Assembly: GCF_014199195.1 (NCBI RefSeq)
Contig: NZ_JACIJE010000002.1
Coordinates: 310,001 to 374,000 of the forward strand
Length of the DNA: 64,000 nucleotides
Direction: 5' to 3'
Source of the DNA: Neoroseomonas alkaliterrae
GTDB taxonomy: Bacteria; Pseudomonadota; Alphaproteobacteria; Acetobacterales; Acetobacteraceae
The translations under genes and the position numbers were made by a program. Shown piece by piece: positions 54,246 to 62,824 of this stretch (its first letter is position 1; each line of letters starts with the position of its first letter). Under the pieces are notes generated by a model. It did not search any database. It had not been told where the DNA came from and saw nothing but the letters and a program-made list of their open reading frames with translations.

Positions 54246-55457
54246 TCAGCGTGCGGCGGCGCGCGAGAGCGCGTCCATCCGCCATTTCAGCTCCCCGTCG
54301 CCGACCAGCGCGGGCGTGACGGCGGTGCCGGCCTCGGGCATGGCGGGGCAGAGCATGCCGAGCACGGCCTCGGCCGCGGGCCTGTGCAGCCCGGCCTGGC
54401 GGCACAGCCCGGCGAGGGATTTCGTGCAGCGCGTCGCGACCGCGTGCTCGACCGTCCGGCGGGGCACGCCGGCGAGGCCCGCGAGCCCGGCGGTGACGAA
54501 GGCCGCCTCGCCGGCCTGCGCGGCGCGCAGCATGACCGCTTCGGTGAGGGCGCCCGCGCGCAGCAGCAACTCGGCGCGCAGCGCGGCGTCCTCGGCGGTC
54601 TCGCCGCCGCGCGGCCGCGCGGCGAGGCGGCCGACGACCGTGCTGCGGATCTGCGCGGCGGTCTCGGGCGGCAGGTCGGGGCGGTCGAGCAGCGGCGCGA
54701 GAATCTCCTCGGCCACGAAATGCGCGAGCGCGAGGGCCGCGCGCGCGGGCAGCGCCGGGCGGCGGACCAGCGGCTCCTGCCAGGAGGTGCGCTCGGCCGC
54801 CTGCACCACGAGGGCATCGAGCGTGCTCTCGCGGATCGCGGCCCGGCCATTGGCGAGCAGCGCGCCGATCGCCGCGACATCCCCGGTGGCGACGAGCGCA
54901 TCGGCCACGGCCTCGCTGATCTCGGGGCGGCGGGCGACGGCGGTGAGCGTCTCGGCGACCGGCGGCGCGGCGACGAGGCCGAGCAGGTCCTCCTCGGTGA
55001 GCAGCGGGGAGAGGCGGATGACAGGCTCGGCGACGCGGAAGGAGGTGTCGTGCGCCAGCGCCAGGACGATCTCGCGCGGGGCCTCGGGCAGATCCTTCAC
55101 CGCCTCGGCGATGGTGGCGCGGATCTCCTCCGCAGCATCGCCGGCGAGCCGGGCGAGCGCGTCCCATGCGGCCTGGGCCAGCCGGTCCCGCTGCGCCCCG
55201 CCGAGGCCCGGCGCGAGCGTGGCCAGCCGCGTCGCGAGCGCGTGCCGCACCCCTTCCTCGGTGTCCCCGGCCAGCGCCGGGAAGGACTGGTGCGGCGTCG
55301 CGGGATTGCCGGCGACTGCGCGGCGGATCTCCGGGGAGGGGTCGGCCATCAGGTAGTAGAGCGCCTCGGGCGGCGCCTGCTCGTCGCAGGCGAGCGCAAG
55401 GCGCGCGGCGGGCGGCCCTTCGGCGAGGATGCGCGCGGCGTCGCTGCCGGTCGTCAT
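54246..55457 (-). CDS. DUF2336 domain-containing protein
   Basis: This 403-residue protein is built of HEAT-like helical repeats: ALYYLMADPSPEIRRAVAGN, HALATRLATLAPG and LAHDTSFRVAEPVIRLSPLL match DUF2336. Such proteins are widespread in alphaproteobacteria and of unknown function, often near signalling genes. No signal peptide or membrane segment is visible. Its ATG overlaps the stop of the GGDEF gene by four bases, so the two are translationally coupled. That link suggests a role in a c-di-GMP output (inference). Confidence 0.88.
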   Translation of the reverse strand: MTTGSDAARILAEGPPAARLALACDEQAPPEALYYLMADPSPEIRRAVAGNPATPHQSFPALAGDTEEGVRHALATRLATLAPGLGGAQRDRLAQAAWDALARLAGDAAEEIRATIAEAVKDLPEAPREIVLALAHDTSFRVAEPVIRLSPLLTEEDLLGLVAAPPVAETLTAVARRPEISEAVADALVATGDVAAIGALLANGRAAIRESTLDALVVQAAERTSWQEPLVRRPALPARAALALAHFVAEEILAPLLDRPDLPPETAAQIRSTVVGRLAARPRGGETAEDAALRAELLLRAGALTEAVMLRAAQAGEAAFVTAGLAGLAGVPRRTVEHAVATRCTKSLAGLCRQAGLHRPAAEAVLGMLCPAMPEAGTAVTPALVGDGELKWRMDALSRAAAR

Positions 55458-56806
55458 GCGGCGGGCTCCGCAAGGCGCCAGGAGCCGCGCGCGCCGCGCT
55501 TGGCGGCATAGAGCGCGGCGTCGGCGCGGGCGAGCAGCGCGCGGGCGCTCTCCGGGCTGCCCGGCGGGCGGCAGGCGATGCCCATGCTGAAGCGCGGGGC
55601 GTGCGGCGTGCCGGCCAGGGCGGCGGCGCGGGCGCGCAGGGCCTCGGCGCGCGCCTTGGCGGCGGCGATGTCGGCCTCGGGGATCCACAGCGCGAACTCG
55701 TCCCCGCCCAGCCGGGCCGCGACCTCGCCCGCGCCCGCATCCGCCCGCAGCAGCGCCGCCAGCGCCCGCAGCGCGGCGTCGCCCGCCTCGTGCCCGTGGC
55801 GGTCGTTGATCGGCTTCAGGTTGTCGAGGTCGAAGGTGAGCAGGGCCCCGCTGCCGGCCGATGCCAGCGCGGCGAGGAAGGCGCGGCGGTTGGCAAGGCC
55901 CGTCAGCGCATCCGTCGCGGCCTGGTGCTCCAGTTCCTCCTGCAGGCGCGCGAAGCCGAGCACAGCACCCAGCATCGCGGCCATGGAGCGCAGCACGGCG
56001 AGGTCCTCGGCGTCCCAGTCGCGCGAGCCCGCGCCGCGCCAGGCGGCCAGCGCCGAAACCCGCGGCCGCCGGCCGTGATGATGCAGCAGCGCGGCCGGCT
56101 CCCGCCCGTCGAGGCGGCCGGCCCAGTCCTCGACCGCATCCAGCGCGGCGGCGGCGCGCTCTGGCAGGCCGGCGGGCACCGCGCCATTCGCCTCCACCAG
56201 CGCCGCGCCTTCGGCCTCGGGGACGATCATGGCGGTGCCGGCGCAGCCCAGCGCGTCGCGCAGGCTGGAAAGGCCGCGCGCCAGCGCCTCCCGCGGGGTG
56301 CCGGCGCGGCGGACGGTCTCGGCCAGCGCGTCGAGCAGCGCCGCGCGGCGCAGGCCCGCGGCCGCGGCGGCGGCGGCTTCCTCCTGTTCCGTCACGTCGA
56401 GCGCGGCGCCGCGCAGCCCGGCGAACTGGCCCCGCGCATCGCCGATCGGGACCACGGAGAAGGCGAGGCAGCGCGGCTTCCCCCCGGCCCCGGCCACCCA
56501 GGCGCGTTGCCGGCGCACCGGCTGGCGCAGCGCGAAGGGATCGGGGCCGGTGCCGAGCAGCAGCGAGGCCGCCCGGCGGCCGAGAAGGCTCGTCGCCGGG
56601 TGGCCGATGACCGTCTCGGGCCAGAGGAAGGAGAAGCGGCCGGCGCTGTCCGTCTCGAACACGAAGTCCGCGGCGAGGCCGGCGAGGTCCTGCCAGCGCT
56701 GACGCGATTCCAGCAGCGCGCCGTGCAGCGCCGCCGCCGCCGCCGCCGCGGGCGGGACCGTCGCGCATCGTTCCTCGGGGCGCAGCGCCATCGTCATCGG
56801 CGCCAT
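55454..56806 (-). CDS. PAS-GAF-GGDEF diguanylate cyclase
   Basis: This 450-residue signalling protein has an N-terminal PAS-like domain (about 30-140, ending LDVTEQEE), a GAF-like middle (about 150-300) and a C-terminal GGDEF domain. The GGDEF domain has [36 protein letters not shown] and the intact [11 protein letters not shown]. It should make c-di-GMP from GTP. The RxxD inhibitory site five residues before GGDEF is not seen, so product inhibition may be absent. No membrane segment is present, so it is likely cytosolic. It is divergent from dapD and coupled to the DUF2336 gene. Confidence 0.92.
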   Translation of the reverse strand: MAPMTMALRPEERCATVPPAAAAAAALHGALLESRQRWQDLAGLAADFVFETDSAGRFSFLWPETVIGHPATSLLGRRAASLLLGTGPDPFALRQPVRRQRAWVAGAGGKPRCLAFSVVPIGDARGQFAGLRGAALDVTEQEEAAAAAAAGLRRAALLDALAETVRRAGTPREALARGLSSLRDALGCAGTAMIVPEAEGAALVEANGAVPAGLPERAAAALDAVEDWAGRLDGREPAALLHHHGRRPRVSALAAWRGAGSRDWDAEDLAVLRSMAAMLGAVLGFARLQEELEHQAATDALTGLANRRAFLAALASAGSGALLTFDLDNLKPINDRHGHEAGDAALRALAALLRADAGAGEVAARLGGDEFALWIPEADIAAAKARAEALRARAAALAGTPHAPRFSMGIACRPPGSPESARALLARADAALYAAKRGARGSWRLAEPAA

Positions 56807-56848
56807 GGAAGCCCGGGGGCGATGAATCGCCGGTTAGCGCCACCCGCG

Positions 56849-56877
56849 TTGACAGGGCGCCGCCGCCGCCGCAAGGA
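56849..56877 (+). promoter_or_regulatory. Possible dapD promoter
   Basis: A perfect -35 TTGACA at 56849-56854 lies 60 bp upstream of the dapD ATG, in the 107-bp divergent gap to the GGDEF gene. The region 17 bases downstream has only a weak -10 match, so the call rests on the -35 element and position. Confidence 0.3.
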
Positions 56878-56913
56878 ACCCCGCCCAACCCGACCCGCCG
56901 GAGGATGCCGCCC

Positions 56914-57750
<837 letters not shown>

Positions 57751-57763
57751 GCGGCCGCGGCGC

Positions 57764-58903
57764 ATGGCGACCGACCCGATCCCGCTCGCCCAGGCGCTGA
57801 TCCGTTGCCGCTCCGTCACGCCGGCCGATGACGGGGCGCTCGACGTGGTGCAGCGGGCGCTGGAGCCGCTGGGCTTCGCCTGCACCCGCCTGACGTTCGG
57901 GCCGGACGACTACCGGGTGGGCAACCTCTTCGCCCGGCGCGGTGGCGGTGGGCCGCATCTCTGCTACGCGGGGCATACGGATGTGGTGCCGCCCGGCGAC
58001 CTCGGCGCCTGGTCCGACGACCCGTTCGGCGGGGTGGTGCGCGACGGGCTGCTGTTCGGCCGCGGCGCCTGCGACATGAAGGGCGGCATCGCCGCCTTCA
58101 TCGCGGGGCTGACGGACTACCTCGCGGCGCGGCCCGATCATCCGGGCTCCATCTCGCTGCTCATCACCGGCGACGAGGAGGCGCGCAGCGTGGACGGCAC
58201 CGCGAAGGTGCTGGAGTGGATGCAGGCCGAGGGAAAGGTCCCGGACATGGCGCTGGTGGGCGAGCCGACCAGCCGCAGGGCGCTCGGCGACACCATCAAG
58301 ATCGGCCGCCGCGGCAGCCTGACCGCGCGCATCGCGGTGCAGGGCCGCCAGGGGCACAGCGCCTATCCGGCGCAGGCCGACAACCCGATCCACCGGCTGG
58401 TCGCGGCCCTGGGCCCGCTGCTTGCCGCGCCGCTCGACAACGGGTCCGAGTTCTTCCCGCCCTCCACGCTGCAGGTCACCGGCTTCGATGTCGGCAACGC
58501 GGCCTCCAACGTCATCCCGGCGCAGGCGCGGGCGATGCTCAATATCCGCTTCAACGACCTGCACACGAGCGAGGCGCTGACCGAGCGCCTGCACGCCGCC
58601 CTGCGCGCCGCGGGATGCGCCTACGAGATGCAGGCCGAATGCTCGGGCGAGAGCTTCCTCACCCGCCCCGGGCCCTTCGTGGAGGCGCTATCGCGCGCCA
58701 TTGCACGCAGCACCGGCGTCGAGCCCGCGCTCGACACCGGCGGCGGCACCTCGGATGCGCGCTTCATCGCGCGCTACTGTCCGGTGGCGGAGTTCGGCGC
58801 GGTCGGTGCCACGCTGCACCAGGTGAACGAGCATGCGCCGGTCGAGGAACTGCGGCGGCTGGCCGCCGCCTACCGTGCGGTGCTCGAGGAGATCCTCGGC
58901 TGA
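57764..58903 (+). CDS. dapE: Succinyl-diaminopimelate desuccinylase
   Basis: This 379-residue M20 metallopeptidase-family enzyme has CYAGHTDVVPPGD with the first zinc ligand, RGACDMKGGIAAF, TGDEEARSVDGT with the catalytic Glu, and the late TGGGTSDARF. The last zinc ligand is the His in LHQVNEHAP. It releases succinate from N-succinyl-LL-diaminopimelate, the step after dapC. It is paired with dapD. Its stop lies directly before the next membrane protein. Confidence 0.97.
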   Translation: MATDPIPLAQALIRCRSVTPADDGALDVVQRALEPLGFACTRLTFGPDDYRVGNLFARRGGGGPHLCYAGHTDVVPPGDLGAWSDDPFGGVVRDGLLFGRGACDMKGGIAAFIAGLTDYLAARPDHPGSISLLITGDEEARSVDGTAKVLEWMQAEGKVPDMALVGEPTSRRALGDTIKIGRRGSLTARIAVQGRQGHSAYPAQADNPIHRLVAALGPLLAAPLDNGSEFFPPSTLQVTGFDVGNAASNVIPAQARAMLNIRFNDLHTSEALTERLHAALRAAGCAYEMQAECSGESFLTRPGPFVEALSRAIARSTGVEPALDTGGGTSDARFIARYCPVAEFGAVGATLHQVNEHAPVEELRRLAAAYRAVLEEILG

Positions 58904-59007
58904 GCGGCGCGGCCCCCCCGCCGCCCGGCCCGCTGGCGCGCGGCATCGCCGGGGCGCTGCTGCTCGCGCGCGGGCGGCCCGAGGGGGCCGACGTCTTCGC
59001 GCCGACG

Positions 59008-59490
59008 ATGGAGGAGGCGCGCGGCTCCTTCCTCGCCGCGGCGATCTGCCTGCCGATCTTCCTGCTGCTGCGCGCGATGACGGGCGGCGGCGCGGCCGCG
59101 GTGGCGGGCGCGGACCCGGCCCGGGTCCTGGCCGCGGAGCTGATCGCCTTCGCCTGTTCCTGGGCGGGCTTCGCGCTCGCCTCGATCCCGCTGGCCGAGG
59201 CGATGGGCCGGCGCGCGCTCTGGCCGCGCTTCATCGCCGCGTGGAACTGGTCGAACCTGGTGCAGTATCTGGTGGTGACGGCGCTGACGCTGCCCGTGCT
59301 GGCGGGCGCGCCGCGCTTGATCGCCGATGCGCTGGGCCTCGCCGGGCTCGCCTATGCCGTCTGGCTGCAATGGTTCGCCACCCGCGCGGCGCTGCGCGTC
59401 ACGGGGCTGCAGGCGGCGGGCTTCGTCATCCTCGACATCGGCATCGCGGTCTTCCTCTCCGGGCTTGTGGTGCAACTCGCGCGCGGGTGA
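59008..59490 (+). CDS. Small membrane protein of unknown function
   Basis: The ATG at 59008 gives 160 residues with about four predicted membrane segments (FLAAAICLPIFLLLRAM, LIAFACSWAGFALASIPLA, YLVVTALTLPVLAGA and a last one ending near the C-terminus). No family is recognised. The coding pattern continues upstream in frame for 36 codons to a CTG at 58900 that overlaps the dapE stop (CTGA), with text such as GPLARGIAGALLLARGRPEG that looks protein-coding. There is no ATG, GTG or TTG in that stretch. The true start may therefore be the CTG. Confidence 0.7.
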   Translation: MEEARGSFLAAAICLPIFLLLRAMTGGGAAAVAGADPARVLAAELIAFACSWAGFALASIPLAEAMGRRALWPRFIAAWNWSNLVQYLVVTALTLPVLAGAPRLIADALGLAGLAYAVWLQWFATRAALRVTGLQAAGFVILDIGIAVFLSGLVVQLARG

Positions 59491-59498
59491 GGGCCGCG

Positions 59499-59519
59499 GG
59501 CAGGGGGTGATCCCCTGCC
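59499..59519. terminator. Hairpin downstream of the membrane protein gene
   Basis: GGCAGGGG and CCCCTGCC arms flank a short TGAT-type loop eight bases after the stop codon. It is the first of three hairpins in the 165-bp convergent gap before truA. Confidence 0.5.
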
Positions 59520-59531
59520 GGCCGCCCCTCA

Positions 59532-59570
59532 TGCCAGCGGGCGAAAGGCCAAACCTCGCACCCGCTGGCA
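59532..59570. repeat. Perfect 10-bp inverted repeat in the convergent gap
   Basis: TGCCAGCGGG at 59532-59541 pairs with CCCGCTGGCA at 59561-59570 around a 19-base loop. It is the middle of three hairpins between the membrane protein gene and truA. Its function is unknown. Confidence 0.5.
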
Positions 59571-59615
59571 GGGCGCGCGGGGCTGGCGGGGCGGCCGCGC
59601 GCGGAACCGGATCCA

Positions 59616-59657
59616 GATGCCCTGCGGACAAAGATCGAGCGTTCTCCGCAGGGCATC
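59616..59657. terminator. Palindrome fused to the truA stop codon
   Basis: Perfect 13-bp arms GATGCCCTGCGGA (59616-59628) and TCCGCAGGGCATC (59645-59657) form a strong hairpin whose inner arm contains part of the truA stop codon. The arm is nearly the same sequence as at the EamA stop (37213) and related to that at 12673. Confidence 0.65.
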
Positions 59658-60417
59658 AGGCCCAGGCGATCGGCGGGTCGTAGCGCACCCCGGTCAGGCT
59701 CAGCCCCTCGGCTGGCGCGGTCTGGCCGGCGCGGGTGCGGTCGCCGCCGTCGAGCACCGCCCGCGGCCAGGAGGCGGGGCGCCTGCCCAGCCCCACCTCG
59801 ACCAGCGTGCCGACCATGTTCCGCACCTGGTGATGCAGGAAGGAGCGCGCCTCGGCGACGATCACCACCTCCTCCCCCAGCCGCGAGACATCCAGCCTGT
59901 CGAGCGTGCGCAGCGGCGACTTCGCCTGGCAGGCGGCGGCGCGGAAGGCGGAGAAGTCGTGCCGGCCGAGCAGGCCCTGCGCGGCCGCGTGCATCGCCGC
60001 GGCATCGAGCGGGCGCTGGATGTGCCACACGCGCCCGGCGTCGAGCGCGGGCCGGGCGCGGCGGTTGAGGATGCGGTAGCGATAGGCGCGGCCGATGGCC
60101 GAGAAGCGCGCCGACCACGCCGCATCCACCACCGCCGCGCCGAGCACGGCGACGGGGTGCGGACGGGTGTGGAAGTTCAGCGCCTCCCGCACGCGTTCGG
60201 GCGGGAGCGCGGCCACGAGCGTCACCTGCGCGACCTGGCCCTCGGCATGCACGCCGGCATCGGTGCGCCCGGCCGCCGAGACGAGGGGCAGGGCGCCGCC
60301 GTTCAGGCGCGCCGCCGCCTCCTCCAGCACCTGCTGGACGGACAGGCCGCTCTCCTGCCGCTGCCAGCCGACGAAGGGCGCGCCATCGTATTCGAGCAGG
60401 AGGGCGTAGCAGGGCAT
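59656..60417 (-). CDS. truA: tRNA pseudouridine synthase A
   Basis: This 253-residue enzyme has YALLLEYDGAPFVGWQRQ at the N-terminus, the catalytic aspartate in AAGRTDAGVHAEGQVAQV, and FLHHQVRNMVGTLVEVG near the C-terminus. It makes pseudouridine at positions 38-40 of tRNA anticodon arms. Its ATG shares its first base with the last base of the fmt stop. It ends the minus-strand set def-fmt-truA. Confidence 0.97.
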   Translation of the reverse strand: MPCYALLLEYDGAPFVGWQRQESGLSVQQVLEEAAARLNGGALPLVSAAGRTDAGVHAEGQVAQVTLVAALPPERVREALNFHTRPHPVAVLGAAVVDAAWSARFSAIGRAYRYRILNRRARPALDAGRVWHIQRPLDAAAMHAAAQGLLGRHDFSAFRAAACQAKSPLRTLDRLDVSRLGEEVVIVAEARSFLHHQVRNMVGTLVEVGLGRRPASWPRAVLDGGDRTRAGQTAPAEGLSLTGVRYDPPIAWA

Positions 60418-61322
60418 CAGCCGAGCACGCTGCCGCGCGGCAGGGCATAGCCGCGCAGGAAGGCGTCGGCGGGCTGCGGCGCGCGGCCCGGGCGCTGCAG
60501 CCGCGCGAGGCGCAGCGCCCCGCTGCCGCAGGCGATCAGCCCGGCGTCGTCCAGCACCGTGCCGGGCGCGCCGCTGCCGGACTCGGGATGGGCGGCGAGG
60601 ACGCGGATCTGCTCCCCGCCATGGGTGAAGAAGGTGCCGGGCCAGGGGTTGAGGGCGCGCACGCGGCGCTCCAGCGCGGCCGCATCCTGCGTCCAGTCGA
60701 GCCGGCCGTCCTCCTTGGTGAGTTTCGGCGCGTAGGTGACGCCCTGCTCGGGCTGCGGAATGGCGGGCGGATCCTCAGCCAGGGCGCGCAGGATGAGCCG
60801 CGCGCCGATCGCGGCCAGCCGGTCGTGCAGCTCCTGCACGGTGGTGTCCGGGCCGATCGGCGTCGCCTCCTTCAGCAGCATGGGGCCGGTGTCGAGGCCT
60901 TCCTCCATGCGCATGATGGTCACCCCGCTCTCCGCATCGCCGGCGAGGATGGCGGCGTGGATCGGTGCCGCGCCGCGCCAGCGCGGCAGCAGGGAGGCGT
61001 GGATGTTCAGGCAGCCCCGGCGCGGCGCGTCCAGCATGGCCTTCGGCAGGATCAGCCCGTAGGCGGCGACCACCGCGGCATCGAGGCCGAGCGCGGCGAA
61101 GGCCGCGTGCTCCGCCGCGTCGCGCTTGAGGCGCGCGGGCGTGCGCACCGGCAGGCCGAGCTCCAGCGCGGCGCGATGGACGGGGCAGGGCGTCTCGCGC
61201 TGGCCGCGGCCGGCCGGGCGCGGCGGCTGGCAATAGACGGCGGCGATCTCGTGCCCCGCCCCGTGCAGGGCGCGCAGTGCGGGGACGGCGAAATCCGGGC
61301 TGCCCATGAAGGCGAGGCGCAT
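60417..61322 (-). CDS. fmt: Methionyl-tRNA formyltransferase
   Basis: This 301-residue enzyme begins [20 protein letters not shown] and has [20 protein letters not shown] with the formyl-donor site His, plus [15 protein letters not shown]-terminal OB-like tRNA-binding domain contains [15 protein letters not shown]. It formylates initiator Met-tRNA. It lies 25 bp after the def stop and abuts truA. Length is normal. Confidence 0.97.
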   Translation of the reverse strand: MRLAFMGSPDFAVPALRALHGAGHEIAAVYCQPPRPAGRGQRETPCPVHRAALELGLPVRTPARLKRDAAEHAAFAALGLDAAVVAAYGLILPKAMLDAPRRGCLNIHASLLPRWRGAAPIHAAILAGDAESGVTIMRMEEGLDTGPMLLKEATPIGPDTTVQELHDRLAAIGARLILRALAEDPPAIPQPEQGVTYAPKLTKEDGRLDWTQDAAALERRVRALNPWPGTFFTHGGEQIRVLAAHPESGSGAPGTVLDDAGLIACGSGALRLARLQRPGRAPQPADAFLRGYALPRGSVLG

Positions 61323-61347
61323 GGCGGGGCGTCCCTCCGGCGCGGCC

Positions 61348-61875
61348 TCAGGCCCGCTGCCTGGCCTTGAGCTCCTTGGCGAGCTTGCGCAGCAGCATGT
61401 TCCGCTTCAGCGCGCTCAGGTAGTCCACGAAGAGCACGCCATCGAGGTGGTCGATCTCGTGCTGCAGGCAGGTCGCGAGCAGGCCGTCGGCCTCGATCTC
61501 CCGCCGCGCGCCCGCGAGGTCCTGGTAGCGCACCTTCACCCGCGCGGGGCGCGTCACCTCGGCATACTGGCCGGGGAGGGAGAGGCAGCCTTCCTCGCGC
61601 GTCGCCGTCTCGGCGCTGGCGGCGAGGATCTCGGGGTTCACCAGCACCATCGGGTCCCGGCTCTCCTCCTTCTGGAGGTCGATGACCACGAGGCGCAGCA
61701 TCTCCCCCACCTGCGGGGCGGCTAGGCCGATGCCGGGGGCGGCATACATGCTGGCGAGCATGCGCGGCGCGAGGGCGCGCACGCGGTCCTCGTCGGCGGG
61801 GCCGACGGGCTTGGCGCGCGCGCGCAGCCGCGCGTCCGGGACGATCAGGATGGGCAGGGTTTCGGCGTCGGTCAT
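61348..61875 (-). CDS. def: Peptide deformylase
   Basis: This 175-residue metalloenzyme has the three deformylase motifs: [20 protein letters not shown] with the metal-binding Cys, and the [11 protein letters not shown] site with both His ligands and the catalytic Glu. It removes the N-formyl group from nascent proteins, undoing the work of Fmt downstream. The ATG at 61875 is the first in the frame at the family start. It heads the def-fmt-truA set and is divergent from the Hsp20 gene. Confidence 0.97.
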   Translation of the reverse strand: MTDAETLPILIVPDARLRARAKPVGPADEDRVRALAPRMLASMYAAPGIGLAAPQVGEMLRLVVIDLQKEESRDPMVLVNPEILAASAETATREEGCLSLPGQYAEVTRPARVKVRYQDLAGARREIEADGLLATCLQHEIDHLDGVLFVDYLSALKRNMLLRKLAKELKARQRA

Positions 61876-62018
61876 GGGGGCGGGGATCCTCTAGCGGCCC
61901 GGCATGGCCGTTGCAACGCACCCCCTTGCAGCGGCGCAGGCGGCTGCCAAGATCTGGCGCGGCGGGGCGCTTCGGGCTCCGCCGGATGCTTCGCTCTCGG
62001 ACGAGGAGGCCCTGCTTC

Positions 62019-62474
62019 GTGTCACGCCAGTCCCTGTTCGGCTCGCCGCTGTTCCTCGGCTTCGACCACCTCGAGCAGATGCTCGACCGCGTGGGCAAGA
62101 ACGCCGACGGCTACCCGCCCTACAACATCGAGCAGATCGGCGAGAACCGCCTGCGCATCACGCTCGCCGTCGCCGGCTTCGGGATGGACGACCTGCAGAT
62201 CACGCAGGAGGACAACCAGCTCGTGATCCGCGGCCGCCAGAAGGATGACGGCGAGGGCCGCGTCTTCCTCCATCGCGGCATCGCCGCCCGCCAGTTCCAG
62301 CGCGCCTTCGTGCTTGCCGAAGGGATGGAGGTGGAGGGCGCCTGGCTCGACAACGGGCTGCTGCATCTCGAACTCCGCCGCCCGCAGCCGGAAAGCCGCG
62401 TGAGGACCATCCGCATCGGCGCGAAGGGCAATGGCGGCGCGACCATCGTCGAGGGCCGCCCCGCCAAGGCGTGA
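62019..62474 (+). CDS. Hsp20/alpha-crystallin family small heat-shock protein
   Basis: This 151-residue chaperone has an N-terminal LFGFDHLEQML-like block (SPLFLGFDHLEQMLDRVG) and an alpha-crystallin domain with YNIEQIGENRLRITLAVAGF, LVIRGRQ and a late GLLHLELRRPQPES. It closely follows the IbpA layout. It holds unfolded proteins during heat stress. The GTG start at 62019 has GAGGAGG nine bases upstream; a longer frame to 61911 lacks domain content. No CIRCE element is visible. The DUF1150 gene follows, as usual in this group. Confidence 0.93.
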   Translation: MSRQSLFGSPLFLGFDHLEQMLDRVGKNADGYPPYNIEQIGENRLRITLAVAGFGMDDLQITQEDNQLVIRGRQKDDGEGRVFLHRGIAARQFQRAFVLAEGMEVEGAWLDNGLLHLELRRPQPESRVRTIRIGAKGNGGATIVEGRPAKA

Positions 62475-62554
62475 AGCATGTTCTTGCAACCGGGCCCGCC
62501 ACGGGCCGGACATTCCGCACGGGCCTCCGGGACGTGCCGGAAGGAGACCAGACA

Positions 62555-62824
62555 ATGACCAAGGACGACATCGACATCGAACGGATCGAGGAGGAGGGCG
62601 AGGAGGCCGCGCTGCCCGCCGAGGTGCTCCGCTCGCTCTCCCCGCTGGCCTGGGCGCGCTATGGCGCGACCACGATCGCCTATGCCCGCCCCGTGGTGGT
62701 GAACGGGCAGAGGGCGGTCGCCATCCATGCCGCCGACGGCACGCCGATCGGCGCCGCGCCGACCATCGCGCTCGCCACCGCGGCCATCCTGCAGCACGGG
62801 CTCGGGCCGGCGCTGGTGCATTGA
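62555..62824 (+). CDS. DUF1150 family protein
   Basis: This 89-residue acidic protein reads MTKDDIDIERIEEEGEEA at the N-terminus and contains WARYGATTIAYARPVVVNGQ and IHAADGTPIG, matching DUF1150. Its function is unknown. It is almost always next to an ibpA-type gene in alphaproteobacteria, which fits here. AAGGAGACC precedes the ATG. Its stop overlaps the ATG of the following gene (TGATG). Confidence 0.9.
   Translation: MTKDDIDIERIEEEGEEAALPAEVLRSLSPLAWARYGATTIAYARPVVVNGQRAVAIHAADGTPIGAAPTIALATAAILQHGLGPALVH

Noticed and set aside
61876-62018. Heat-shock (RpoH or CIRCE) promoter for the Hsp20 gene
   Set aside because: A CTTGCA box is present, but no convincing -10 partner at the right distance and no CIRCE inverted repeat could be found.
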